Part shown: positions 44,295 to 55,748 of the stretch, piece by piece
Layout of the letters: the number at the start of each line of letters is the position of its first letter
Position numbering within the stretch: position 1 is the stretch's first letter
Assembly: GCA_027924585.1 (NCBI GenBank)
Contig: BSBM01000865.1
Location: 2,170,001-2,234,000 of the forward strand
Length of the DNA: 64,000 bases
Direction: 5' to 3'
From: Larix kaempferi
Lineage: Eukaryota > Streptophyta > Pinopsida > Pinales > Pinaceae
Program-made: the position numbers and the translations under genes
The notes under the pieces: generated by a model
What the model was told of the DNA's origin: nothing
The model's input: only the letters and a program-made list of their open reading frames with translations
Database searches by the model: none

Positions 44295-45433
44295 TTGGGG
44301 AGAGACGATAGAGAAGCCAACTTGAGGGAAAAAGCGACTTTCTTTGCAGAGGGCGAGAGCTACGAAGAGGATAAGAATGATGACAAAAGAGATACCATGC
44401 CAAGGCCATGGGATGAAGTAGCGGCTGTCGTCCTAAAATATATTTCCTGCTCAGGAAGTCTCAACTACATTCTGAACTTTCACTTCAAAATCTTAGACCT
44501 CTTGAGGAACATGGGACATATAAGGTCGAATAACAACATCAACATCTCGTTCTACCTAATTCAATCTATATGGGAGATGAGTAGAAAGGTGATACAGGGA
44601 AAAGAGGATGTGTTGGCTCATCACATATTAATAAAGCTGATCATCTGCAAGGAATTGAAGACCCAAGTCCCTGAACTCTCATGGGAAGAATTTTTCTTTG
44701 TCTCAGTTGAAGATGTCCAGGGGATGAAGGGCACACCAAGTGTGGGCATAACCCTAGTCTCAAACCAGAAAGAGGAAAAATCAACCACTAAGTCAGGATC
44801 CAAAATAAAAATAGACTTAGACAGGGATAATGAGATGGTGGCCGAGACCCTTGTCAAGATAAAACACTCCCGCGATACCTCCTACCAGAAAACCACAGGG
44901 GCACCTGCTAGCATGCAAGGGTTGAGGCGACATAGCAGAAGGATGACGAAGGGGATCAAATCCAAGGAGGAGAATATCAACGAAAAAGAAATAGGCCCCA
45001 TACCATATGACCTGTCAGACTCTAAGGATGATGAGGTAGAACAAGGAAATCCTTCTACACCCGTAGAAGAAGTCACACCACCCAGACCTTTGAAAATGAA
45101 GAAATGAAAACTAGAAAAGATGATCAATTGGTCGAAGCATTATCTGAGCAGGAAAAGGTTAGGGAAGAGCTGGCTGCCATGAAAATTGAGGCACAATTCC
45201 AAAAAATCCAGGCCGTGTTACCAGCTGCGCCATCAGTCATGAACGAGAAGACTCAAATCCTAAAAGTGCAGCACATGAGCCAATTAAAACAAATGGAGCA
45301 GCAGAACCTAGCATTGGAAGACAAATTAAACCAAGCTCAGAAGGAATTGGCCCAGAAAGATCAGCAAATACTGCAGCTAGTGGACACACTGGCCACGACT
45401 TCCAAGATATATGAAGAGATACTGGGGTACAGG
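44295..45433 (+). pseudogene. Athila-like accessory ORF, N-terminal and coiled-coil parts
   Basis: 270 codons from 44295 contain a helical region with 'FYLIQSIWEMSRKVIQGKED' and 'HHILIKLIICKELKTQ', then a charged linker. At 45104 a -1 shifted frame (ATGA overlap) continues with a strong coiled coil, 'EEKVREELAAMKIEAQF'-like heptads and 'LALEDKLNQAQKELAQKDQQ'. The layout (globular, linker, coiled coil) parallels the ORF1 protein at 24700-36792, although sequence similarity by eye is weak. It replaces pol in this element. Function unknown. Confidence 0.65.
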
Positions 45434-46153
45434 TGTTAACACCTAAAAAGTGCTCACTAGCTCATTCCCTTACTCACATAACCCATTTGTCCACTTTTCC
45501 ACCATCTGAGCCTCTGAAACCAACAAAAGGTCACCAAAAGACCTTAGTACACCCCTTTTTCCATTAAAAAAGATTATTTTTCCAAGAAAATCATAAAAAA
45601 CCCTCAAAAAGGGTCCAAATTCCCAAAAATATCAAAAAGGGAATTAAAATATTATTTTTATTCAAAAAAGGAAAAAGGAGGGAAAAGTACCTAAACCATG
45701 TTGGTCAATACCATTTGGTTTCCACAAAACCACAAATGGTATCTCCCACCACCAAAACCTATAAAAAGGTGGTAGGGGCTCCTCATTTCACATCCATCCA
45801 TTATCTCATCCTTATGCTGCTGAAATCTCCCCTGAGCATTTTAGCCATTGCAAACCACATTGGAGAAGAGACCATTGGAGATTGGAGTTGCTCATCCTTG
45901 GAGCCATTCAACCTCACCATTAGAGGTATTGATTTCGCAAGCACTTGCTTGCCCCATTCTTTCAATACAAATTCTTTATTTTATATGTTCTTGTTCTTGA
46001 TTTTAAATTATTTTAGTTATTTGCTTAATATCTTTGCTTAGATCCATGAATAATCTTGTTTATTTAGTTTATTGTTTTTATTTCCATTGAAACTGCTGCT
46101 ACTAGTTAGCAGGTGCCCATAGCACTAAGCCTGGTTGCAAAACCGGGCCAACA
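45434..46153 (+). mobile_element. Solo LTR, family S1 (720 bp), inside accessory ORF
   Basis: TGTTAACACC ... CCAACA with a perfect 5-bp target-site duplication acagg at 45429-45433 and 46154-46158. It aligns with 14950-15653. Excision of the LTR and one acagg restores the accessory reading frame. 'tataaaaa' at 45760-45767 is a plausible TATA box. Confidence 0.95.
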
Positions 46154-46983
46154 ACAGGCCCCCATCCCGAGTCTACGCAGTCTATCTCAGGGGAAAATGG
46201 TGTCAGTTCCAGTTGCAAAGGCTAAAGCAGGGGTTACCCTTGGATGTAATAACTCCTAAGTAGTTCGTAGATACTTTCATGGAAAGCACAGAGATAGAAA
46301 ATGACCAATTGTGTGAATTCTTCCTTCACAATCTAGTCATACCTAGCTCGCCGAATTGGTCACCAAACCCCTATATGGGTGATTTCCAACTTAGGGAATT
46401 GTGCTCTTGGATGAATCATGAAGTGGAAAGGTCCCAGGATGTTCACCTCTACTAAGTGGAGGAATGGAAAAATCCGCTATGGGAAAGTGTTGAAGCTACA
46501 CACTTAGAGAAGATGGTTCATGATCACTCTGCTTTAACTTCTGATGAGGATGTGATCCCGATCCTTCTCAAGAAGCAACAAGAAGCAATCACACACTTTG
46601 AAAACACACCTAGTGCACATTCAATGAAGTACAGGAAGCTATCAGTGATCGGTGGAAAAGAATTTCAAAAGACTTAAAAAAATGAGAACATCACTCCCCC
46701 CACAGGCTGGAGGTTGTACTAACTAAGGCAAGGCTGTATAGGGAGTCCTTGATAAAGAATCAACTCGAATGGATAGGAATGAAGTTAAGCTTGCATTTCT
46801 TTCTTCCTCTTGTTATTAAGGAACACATTGATGAGGATGAAGAGAGAAGGGCCTAGGCCAAAGAAGAATAGAGCCGAGGCTATTACACATAGGCAAGGAC
46901 TCCTAGAGTTGTTGCATGGGATATCAGAGAGGCCATTTTGGAACAGGATGAGTCACCCAAGGATGGGTAACACCTTCAATTTC
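46154..46983 (+). pseudogene. Athila-like accessory ORF, C-terminal part
   Basis: The continuing frame encodes 'VYAVYLRGKWCQFQLQRLKQ', 'LCEFFLHNLVIPSSPNWSPN' and 'EEWKNPLWESVEATHLEKMV', interrupted by a TAG and a TAA, with a stop at 46675. A degenerate tail with 'DEDEERRA' and 'DIREAILEQDESPKDG' fragments extends to the PPT. No family assigned. Confidence 0.55.
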
Positions 46984-46991
46984 AGGGGAGA
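46984..46991 (+). other. Athila-like polypurine tract
   Basis: 'aggggaga' immediately precedes the 3' LTR. Confidence 0.75.
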
Positions 46992-48295
46992 TGATGAGTC
47001 CCTGATATAGGTATTCCTTAGACTACATTATGCCACACCTTAGCAATGGAATGATAAAAAAGAACTCCTTTAAGTAGGGGAGAAGGAAATTTAATTGATA
47101 ATGAGATGAAATGATTTAGTTATTATTCTTTCTTATGTTTTAGCATATTTTATTTAAACTAATCATATGAACAAACCATGTGTGGACATAGCGCGGTAAT
47201 AACAAAGATAGTGGTAGTGCTGAGCTCCAGATTGAAGACCACGAGGATCACTAGAGAGGCAACACTCTTTTTTTTCCTTGATTTGAAGGGGATAATGCCC
47301 TAAATTTTGGATCGTGGTTTCCAATACAGAACTAGGATAGAAGTTGTAATAAATAGAGACACTTGAGTAGCAGGGGGTCTGCGACATATTTTGGAGAAAC
47401 AATCTTTTAGCGTTTTCGTAGCTCAGAGATTTTAGTTCTACAGTTTTTACAAACCATGATGGGATTTATGAATTTATAATGAATCTCTAGCATTTTTATG
47501 ATTTCGCGAGTTTATAAGTTTCCCTTCCTCCTGTGATACGTGTTGGGGAGGCCCCCCACAATACATAGCTCAAGAGTTCTGCATTTTATTTCGGGTTATT
47601 TTCATGCATTCAGTTGTTTATTTCTAGTATAATTGTGTGTGGATTAATTTCAGCATCCCATTCAAACATCAGATTTTGGTTTCAGCATGAACGCTATTCT
47701 ATCCGTAGTTCTTTAGTATTGCGTCTGTAGTTCTGAAATACATTGTCTGTAGTACTGTAGCTATCATCCGCATGAGCGACTTTTAGACCTTCATCTCCAC
47801 TTTTTATACAGCAGTTTCAAATGAGATCAGATCTATATTTTTGTACTTTGAAAATGACGATTTGTGATTACAGATAAATGGATCTTTGCTCCTTTTAGAT
47901 TAAGTTTATATTTATCAGGTTAACTTCTCATATGCTTTCATTTCCTGTTTTGATAAAATATATTTACATGCTTTCATTTCATGTTTTTATAAAATAGATT
48001 TACATGCTTTCATTTCCTGCTTTGATAAAATAGGATTTACATGCTTTCATTTCCTGCTTTAATAAAATAGGATTTACATGATTTAATTTCATGCTTTTTG
48101 GTTTCCATAGGACAATACTTCCTGCTTCCTTAGAATATCCCTTATAATACATAGGACACTTAGAACGATGAATATTATCTCATAGTGCACATACAGTGTT
48201 GAGTACCTCTCAAGTTTGTACTCTCCCTGGTCGATATTTAAAGTATACTTCTAGTATATATACCTCAATCAGGTACACATTACTGGATTCCACCA
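46992..48295 (+). repeat. Athila-like 3' LTR (1,304 bp)
   Basis: TGATGAGTCC ... CCACCA, sister of 39808-41140. The minisatellite is at about 47935-48090. The flanking host sequence resumes at 48296 with ctggt. Confidence 0.92.
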
Positions 48296-48758
48296 CTGGT
48301 TAAGGCCGATAGAGAGGAAGTAGAATGCATTATCAAAAACCAGAAACTCAGGTGCCCCAAACCTAGTGACTATATTACTCTCCAAAAAGGATATCACTGA
48401 GTTTGTGTTGGCCAACCTAAGCGAAACTGCCTCTACCCACCTGGTGAAGTAGTCTGTGGCTATTAGGATGTATCTATGTTGTAAGGAAGAGGAAGGGGTA
48501 ATAGGACTAATGAAATCCATGCCCCATTGTTGAAATGAAAACTAGATAGTGACTGGCTGAAGGGGAAAGGCAAGCTTCTTGACTTTTCCAACACATTTTT
48601 GGAATGCTTCACATTTCTTGGTAAAGGCATATGCATCTCTGAATAGAGTAGGCCAGTAATAGCTTTCTCTCAGGATCTTGTGGGCAGTAGTTGCTCCTAA
48701 AAAGTGTCCTCCTGCAGGTCCTGCATGAAATTCCAATAAGATATTGTCAGTTTCAGTT
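48296..48758 (-). pseudogene. Ty3-Gypsy integrase, N-terminal half
   Basis: The minus strand encodes 'LLEFHAGPAGGHFLGATTAH' and 'YYWPTLFRDAYAFTKKCEAF' (zinc-finger region), then 'WGMDFISPITPSSS' (first catalytic Asp), 'TDYFTRWVEAVSL' and 'FGAPEFLVFDNAFYF' (second Asp). It stops at the Athila-like insertion and continues in frame at 39807. A stop separates 48542 from 48520. The usual second finger Cys pair is partly altered ('CEAFQKC'). Confidence 0.88.
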
Positions 48759-48780
48759 TTTTATGGGGTAATTAACTAGC

Positions 48781-49264
48781 TGGGGTAATTGGTTATGTTC
48801 CTGCCAAAAGGATCATGTCTATCATCATTGTTTTTCGTCACTATGGTTTCCAGTTTTAATTTTAAACAAGCTTGATGAAGAAGTAAAATTATTTGATAAA
48901 TTGCTTGGTTGGCTTCATTGGAAATCAGACTTTACTTGATTGGGCATTTGTGCTTGGTAAAGTAGGGTAGGAAGCGTGTGAAATAATCTCACAAGCGGGC
49001 ATCTTTTTCAGCATCTACAGTTTTCAGTATGAATATTCATTTTTTAGTTTGAAGTTTTAAGAGCAGATTTGCAGTTTGTATTTGGTTCCAGTTTTAGATG
49101 AAGGATCGGTCACAAGTTACATGTTGCAGCTTGGGATTGCTTGCAAATGCGTATTAGTTGAGGATTTCAGAAAACGTTTGGGAACAACCCAATGAATTTG
49201 GCACTTGGTCTATTGGGTTTTTTGCTACCTCGTAGGGAGGATAACATGCCCAATTGGAGCCAGT
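48781..49264 (+). repeat. Duplicate of the 3' internal tail of the gag-only element
   Basis: It matches 55249-55748, which in the right-hand copy is the last coding and non-coding sequence before the 3' LTR. Here it precedes the 5' LTR. It starts after a 17-bp local duplication ('tggggtaattaactagc', 48764-48780). The simplest reading is a truncated tandem copy sharing the LTR. The alternative is that the whole 2.5-kb block is the LTR. Confidence 0.7.
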
Positions 49265-52200
49265 TGTTAGCACTATTTTATTTTGCAGGAGTCATTGTTA
49301 TCACCGTATAAATTTCAAGCTTTCATTGCTGATTTGGTAACTTCGAGGCTTGGCTCATTTGATAAATCATAAGAGTTTTTCCAGGTTTGGAAAAAAAAAA
49401 GTGCTTTTGTCAAGTTTGAGTCTTTTTAACAACAATATTGACCCTCTCGACGTTATGCAAAGGTTTTCGAATACTTCATTGAAAATTTGATCAAAAATTA
49501 GCTCGAAGGCTTAAGCTCCAAGCTCCAGCTCCTCATGACCTGCAGCCACAACACACAAGCCCCAACGAACAAGCACTAAGCTTTCGAGGGGTATCCTTTG
49601 GTTCACATCATCGAATTTATAATGTGAACGTTGGCACATTTAAACACTAAAACATAGTGTTTCTTCCTCCATGTGGGATAAGTCCCATAAAGTAAAAAAT
49701 ATATATAAATTGCAGTTCAAACCCCACTCCAGGTGTCGAAGGCTCCAACTGCCAATGGAGACCAATGGTCTTAAACAATTTCACAAGGGTAAGCTACGTG
49801 GTTTTAAATGGTTTTTGGAAATGAGCAAAGTAGGTGTTAACCCATGGGAAAATCGACCGCCAGGATCTTCAGTGAAAGAAAATCTATAGCCATCAAGCTC
49901 CTTGCAGATTAAACATGCGCGAATAAAGGAACTTTCCAAATCAGCGAAGTTGGGGTAGGTGTCGCACATATCGATGGTGGATATTTGGAGATAAATGGAT
50001 CTATGGTGGGCACATGCTTCACAATTTGAACATGCGAGGACAAACAAGCTTTCCAAAATTTGCGAAATTCATGCTCGTGGGTAAGTGAAATTTTATGAAA
50101 ATGACTGTTCTAGTCATCGACTTCAAACACCTGTCTCTTCTAAATGGGAAGTAATTTTCACAATATGAGGGAGGTATTTCTTTAGAATGGGCCCATATAC
50201 AATAAACTCTCTCATTGTTTACACAAGTATCACGGTTTGGGAGAATCGAAGGGATCTTCACGGGGAAAATTTCCAGAATTTCAGTTCACTATCTGAGTCA
50301 TCAACTTCAAAAGTAGATTCCGATGAGATGAAGGATAATCTGAGAAAATGAAGACATAGGTTTTGTTGGGCACATGCTCAATTACAAAAACCTATCTCAG
50401 AATTTACATAGCTGTCACCATTTGAGATATACAGCTGGGGATTTGAAGCCTAGTTTTCAGCAGTCTGCATCCTAAAATGAAGAAAATTAGTTGTAACTGA
50501 TTCTAAAAAATGATGGACTTGTGTGTATAGGTTTCATCAATGTTGTAAAAAATTTCGGTTTTGGAGGCTAGGTTAGAATATTTAGAGCTAGAAGACTGAC
50601 ATATCATCTCCTATATATTCATATGTAATTAAGAGTAAGGGTTGTTGGTTGGACCCATGAGAACTGGCTTGTGTTTTTTGAGATCTATCTTTAATAGAAG
50701 TATAGAGCCGAAGCTGGCCTTTTTGCAAAGATTCATGTGTTGTTTTACATTACAGTATGTTTTTCCTTTCTTATGTGAATGTGTATCTTGTTTATTACTT
50801 CCCTAATGTTTTCCTTTCATGTCTGAAATGAGTGTGTAATAGCACATAATTCATACTCATATGCTCTGTGTATTGTTTCAGATATTCACAAATTATTTCC
50901 TCTAAAGTTAACATTGAATTCATCCTTGTTAGATGGTCATGTTAATGGACTGTTCTTTATTTCTTCTCCTCCACCAAACCAAATCATTTTGACTATGATT
51001 GAATGGCTATCTTGCCTTTTTTATGAAGTTCCATGCAGCATCACTGTAATCTAATATAATTGTTTGTTTTGACTCCATTTCCCAAGGAATGCTCATTTTG
51101 TTTCAACCAAAAAACAATCTGATCTTAATTTTAATTCATATATATGGCCTTGATAAACAAACATTGAGAGATCCCTCTCTGGAAAGATAGAAGCCGACTG
51201 TCTTTCCTAAAGCTTGGTTTTGTGGTTACCTCGAAGTGTCCTGTAACATCCCCTCCCGTGGACCCAATTCCTGGAAGGGAACATGATGGAAATTCTGGGC
51301 TTTTATATAAAATCAACCCATTCATTAGATTCATACAAGTAAAATCAAAAGTGTGCAGATACAAATCAAGCAGATATGCACAAAGGAATAAAACATCATC
51401 CACACACATTTCGTATGCATTCAACATATCAAAATAATCATCAAATTAAACATTGCAGAATTAAATACACATAAGAATATACTCATCTTCATTGTGCAAT
51501 TGTCCCAAGCAACTAGCTATGTCATTGCAACGTTCCACCCAACCATAGGTCTCTTCCCAGCAGGTATTCTTTCAGCACTCAGAGACCACCCCCGATCTGG
51601 GCATGATTTCTACAAGGAAAAGGGGACATTCAAGCTCATACACAACCAAATGATCATTTCATCTAAGCCAAGCCAGTCCACAGCTAGGTTTATCAGGCTA
51701 AATCTGAACCCTCTTCATTTCTAGATGCCTGCACTCAAGCTCAAGCCAAAGCAATAGATACCAATAACCCATACCCAACATACTCTTACACACATCAAAC
51801 TCAAAAACTGGGCATGGATACACAGTCCCAACAATGGGATTTACAAAATAGGCTCCATGGGTTTTCCCCAAATCATGGCTCACCCAAAACGAACTGTGGG
51901 AAGGGAAATTCATCCCCACGGAGCAAACCTAATTTCTCCCACAGGTTATGAGCATTTCAAATGGCCAAAACGGCCTCATTGAAACCCCAAATCGATCTGT
52001 TCTCTTCCACACTGGTAACCAAAACAAAAACGCCCTTCCCAGCTTGAAAGATGAAGGAAAACACAGAAAAACTAGGGAGGAAAACGCCCAGGGAGCTCCA
52101 AAAACGTGAGAGAGGCAAAACTAGTTCATGGGTAATGGCTTGGGGAGCGATTCATGGCTCTTTTCTTTTCCAAAGAGAAAAACACGTTTTTCCATGCAGG

Positions 52201-52668
52201 GTGGCTTGCCCATACTCGAATTTGGACATTCATACCTCCCATTCCCCAAGGCATTAACTACCTCAACCAACTCTTGGGAGAATGAATGATTGGGTACAAA
52301 AGTCAACATGAGTAGTTGAGGGTTTGATGGGTTCTCTCATTGACACTTGGATTGACTTGATTGGCTCCAAGGTTTGAATGTTTCCCTCCCAATTCCTTGT
52401 AAAATCATGCCCCCATCTCTTGTTGCATTGCATAGCTAGTTGTGGGTATTTTATTAAAATGCATATTTACATGATATTTGCAATTCCATTGTGCCTAGCT
52501 AGCACATGAACCATATGCACCGATAAATCGATGGCGGGGCCTTGGCCTTGAGCTCCTCACCATGATTTTAGAACATTATACATCATTTACATTTGAATGC
52601 AATGGGGTCAAAATGGTGACATTACATGTCCTTTCCCACAACCTTAAGGGTCATTTTGAGTGCTAACA
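49265..52668 (+). repeat. Gag-only element 5' LTR, interrupted
   Basis: Starts TGTTAGCACT and ends GAGTGCTAACA. About 2.0 kb after subtracting the solo LTR at 51242-52626, the same size as the 3' LTR. If the LTR instead starts at the TG of 48781, it would be ~2.5 kb; the inverted termini favour 49265. Confidence 0.75.
51242..52626 (+). mobile_element. Solo LTR, family S2 (1,385 bp), inside another LTR
   Basis: TGTAACATCC ... GTGACATTACA with a perfect 5-bp target-site duplication tgtcc at 51237-51241 and 52627-52631. The uninterrupted site is visible in the 3' LTR near 57713-57720 (with one substitution). Same family as 34931-36562. The strand is arbitrary. Confidence 0.93.
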
Positions 52669-52671
52669 TAT

Positions 52672-52689
52672 TGGCGCCATTGCCAGGGA
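52672..52689 (+). other. Primer binding site (tRNA-Asp type)
   Basis: 'tggcgccattgccaggga' begins three bases after the LTR and matches the tRNA-Asp complement at 16 of 18 positions. Confidence 0.75.
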
Positions 52690-52978
52690 ACGCGAGTTCA
52701 AATCTTTCCCTGGGTCTAAGCAACAGAGTTTCAGATTTGATTGTTGATGGTGAACAACAGTCAAACATCAAGAATGTTGTGTATCTTTCACCTAGCGACT
52801 CCACTCATCAAGATTTCAATATGAAGGTGACTCCACTGGGAGGATTGGTAATTCCATGTCAAATTTAAGATGTTGAAGGTTTCATGGCGACTCCACATTG
52901 AAGAAATCCAGCGTTTCACTGTTTCACAGGCTAGTGCACTCAGTCTTCAATAAGAATTTGCAGCTCCATTGTTTCAAG

Positions 52979-53705
52979 ATGGCTTCATTGTCAAAAAGGT
53001 ATGCTCCTATGAACACATCTCTTATTCCAGGTTTTCCAAATCGAATACCTAATATAGATTGGAAATCCTACCTGCATAGATTCAAATATCAAAAGAGTGA
53101 TAATGTTGCCCTTCATCTGGTTAGATTTCATATGCATATACATAAGCTTGGAGTTGAATTGTGTGAGGATTCTTTAATGAAAATGTTCATGGTCAGTTTG
53201 GAAGGAAATGCAATGTCATGGTATGAGAGATTACCATCAGAACGTTTATGTTCCCTTGAAGATTTCCACATAGTACTCCATGTGCATTTTAAAGATCAAC
53301 ACCCTTCCTTGTGCTAGTTCAAGATTGTTGCATGCATGTTAAAGGTTTCTTGGATATTTGGAGAACATGTATGGTGATGATGAATTTATGGATGAAGAGA
53401 TTTTAGAAATTCAACATGAAAATTAATTTCATAAAAAAGAAATACAAAGCAACTGCCATGAAATTCAAGAAAATTCCCAGCAGTTGATAATGTCTTCCTT
53501 GATTGAAAATGACATAAGCCAATTTTCTGATTCAACCAGTTACATTTCTTTTTTCTGAAATAGATGATAATTTGCAGTACTCTTGTCAATCTTTGGGTGG
53601 TCAAGAAGGAAGTTGGGACTGTCAATCAAATATTTCTTCATATTATTCAACATCTGAGATTTTGTTACAAGAAGGGGCCACCCATTTCCAATAAGAAAAT
53701 ACCCT
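52979..53705 (+). pseudogene. Gag of the gag-only element
   Basis: The ATG at 52979 opens 'MASLSKRYAPMNTSLIPGF', then 'NVALHLVRFHMHIHKLGVEL', 'MFMVSLEGNAMSWYERLPS' and 'LEDFHIVLHVHFKDQHPS', the Gypsy Retrotrans_gag pattern (W..W followed by F...F). After a frame change near 53317, further gag-like sequence ('MYGDDEFMDEEI') with stops extends to about 53700. No zinc knuckle is visible. Confidence 0.8.
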
Positions 53706-53822
53706 TTTATAGCAGCAACCTCCTTAAAGTTATAATGATTCTATGGCTGATTACATAGAAGATCTTAATTATGCAAGATTTCAGTCACGTAGTCTTTCAT
53801 TTTTTTCATTTTTTGCAATTGC

Positions 53823-55411
53823 ATGTATAGAAGAATCAGGTTGCGAGTCGGTGTTGGAGAAGAATTCCAGGGAAGCAACATCAAGGCTTATGATACCTCC
53901 AAATTAGAGACAGATAAAGGAAATGAGGAAATAGAAAGTAAGCACCTTGATGAAAGCAACCATGTTTTTCTTCTTGAAACTAATGAAATTGATGAAAAAT
54001 ATGAACAATCCATTCAGTTGCTTGATACACATGATCATATTGATTATGTGGATAGGGTTATTGAACAACCAGCTGGAGGTCTTGCAACAGAACAACACAT
54101 ATTTCAGCAAACCATGGATAGAAATCAGGTTGCAGTTCATGATCTCATCATTGCAAACCAGGAAGATGGTGAGTTTGATGAAGGCGATACCTTACTTCTC
54201 TACTCTGAAGTATTTGACACCATGAAGAAAGGTTTTGAGGTTATGAATATAAAAATTTTACACCCATTCTACCATCATCAAGAGTTAGGTCCCCAAGAGC
54301 AAGATCAAGATCAACGGTCAATCAATTCCTCATCTCATCCATTTCTTGATTCTTTATGTCAAGAGGTCTGTGCAGGGTCAAATTTATCTCATCATGAGGA
54401 AAGTATTATAGTCCATTGTGACAAAATTCCTAATCTGCTCGTTGTTGTACTAATCCCTCCTATTGTTGATGAACCAGTGTGCCATGACCTACCAATTTAT
54501 GATGACTATGAAGATGTTTTTCCTGAGTTATTAGTTGTCCCAGTTGTTTCACTAAAACCCTTAGTCATTAATAATCAAATGGCCACTAATTCACTTATTT
54601 ATGATGATCATGAAGATGATTCCTCTGAGCACTTAATTTAATATCTTATCTCATAGGAGTATTCTTCCCATACATGTTACCATAGCTTACAACCCGCGTG
54701 TCATAGTTCTATGACTAAAAAAGAAGACCAAAATATTCAAGCAGACTTTCTTTCATGTCATTCAGTTCAAGAGTCTTTCTATCAAGAAGAAGTTGTTCTC
54801 CTTGATCCATTTGAGAATCAAGATGGTATTTATTTTGAAACACAAGAGAGAAATCAGGTTTTTAATCCAGGAATTCTAAGCAACCAAGAAGATGATATTA
54901 TTGATAGTTCATGTGTTGAATCAACCTGTCATGTTACCAAGTTACAGTTGCAATAGAGTGATGTGTATGAATTTGATTGTCTTAGTCCCATTGGGTTGCA
55001 TGAAGAATCAATCATACATGATATTCAAGTTCTATTTGAAAGTTGTCATGAATACCCAATTCCCACACATAGCATGGATGACAAAAGAGGCAAGCGTACA
55101 GTTTACAATCCTTCTAAAGATGAGTTTGACAGTCTACACATGGAATTACAGTTGGAGCAGCTTTGCCAAGACAAACAGATGATAGGAAATTCTGAGGGTT
55201 GTCATGTATTTTATGACACAGTAGCTGATTACATGGAGAAAATTTTCAGTTGGGGTAATTGGTTATGTTTCTTCCAAAAGGATCATGTCTATCATCATTG
55301 TTTTTCGTCACTATGGTTTCCAGTTTTAATTTTAAACAAGCTTGATGAAGAAGTAAAATTATTTGATGAATTGCTTGGTTGGCTTCATTGGAAATCAGAA
55401 TTTACTTGATT
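53823..55411 (+). pseudogene. Second ORF of gag-only element, unknown function
   Basis: A single frame of about 530 codons is broken by three isolated stops (54639, 54654, 54954). It is acidic, with repeated segments such as 'IYDDYEDVFPELLVVPVVS' and 'IYDDHEDDSSE', and ends 'LLGWLHWKSEFT'. No transmembrane, protease or polymerase motif is seen. Its last ~55 codons lie in the block duplicated at 48781. It could be a gag extension or an accessory protein. Confidence 0.55.
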
Positions 55412-55748
55412 GGGCATTTGTGCTTGGTAAAGTAGGGTAGGAAGTGTGTGAAATAAGCTCACAGGAGGGCATATTTTTCAGCGTGTACAGTTTTCAGTAT
55501 GAATATTCATTTTTTAGTTTGAAGTTTTAAGAGCAGATTTGCAGTTTGTATTTGGTTCCAGTTTTAGATGAAGGAGCGGTCACAGGTACAGGTCATAGGT
55601 TACAGATTGCAGCTTGGGATTTTCTTGCAATAGTGTATTGGTTGAGGATTTCAGAAAAGGTTTGGGAACAACCCAATGGATTTGGCACTTGGTCTATGGG
55701 GTTCTTTGCTACCTCGCAGGGAGGATAGAATCCCTAATTGGAGCCAGT

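Larger units (their letters stand above)
39808..48295 (+). mobile_element. Non-autonomous Athila-like LTR retrotransposon
   Basis: LTRs 39808-41140 and 46992-48295, PBS at 41146, PPT at 46984. The interior has gag, a zinc knuckle, an aspartic protease and an accessory ORF, but no RT, RNase H or integrase. The flanks ctagg and ctggt match at three of five bases. Removing the element and one flank copy joins the two integrase halves in frame on the minus strand, which proves the insertion. It carries two later solo LTRs. LTR divergence is much higher than for Copia-2, so it is older. Confidence 0.93.
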
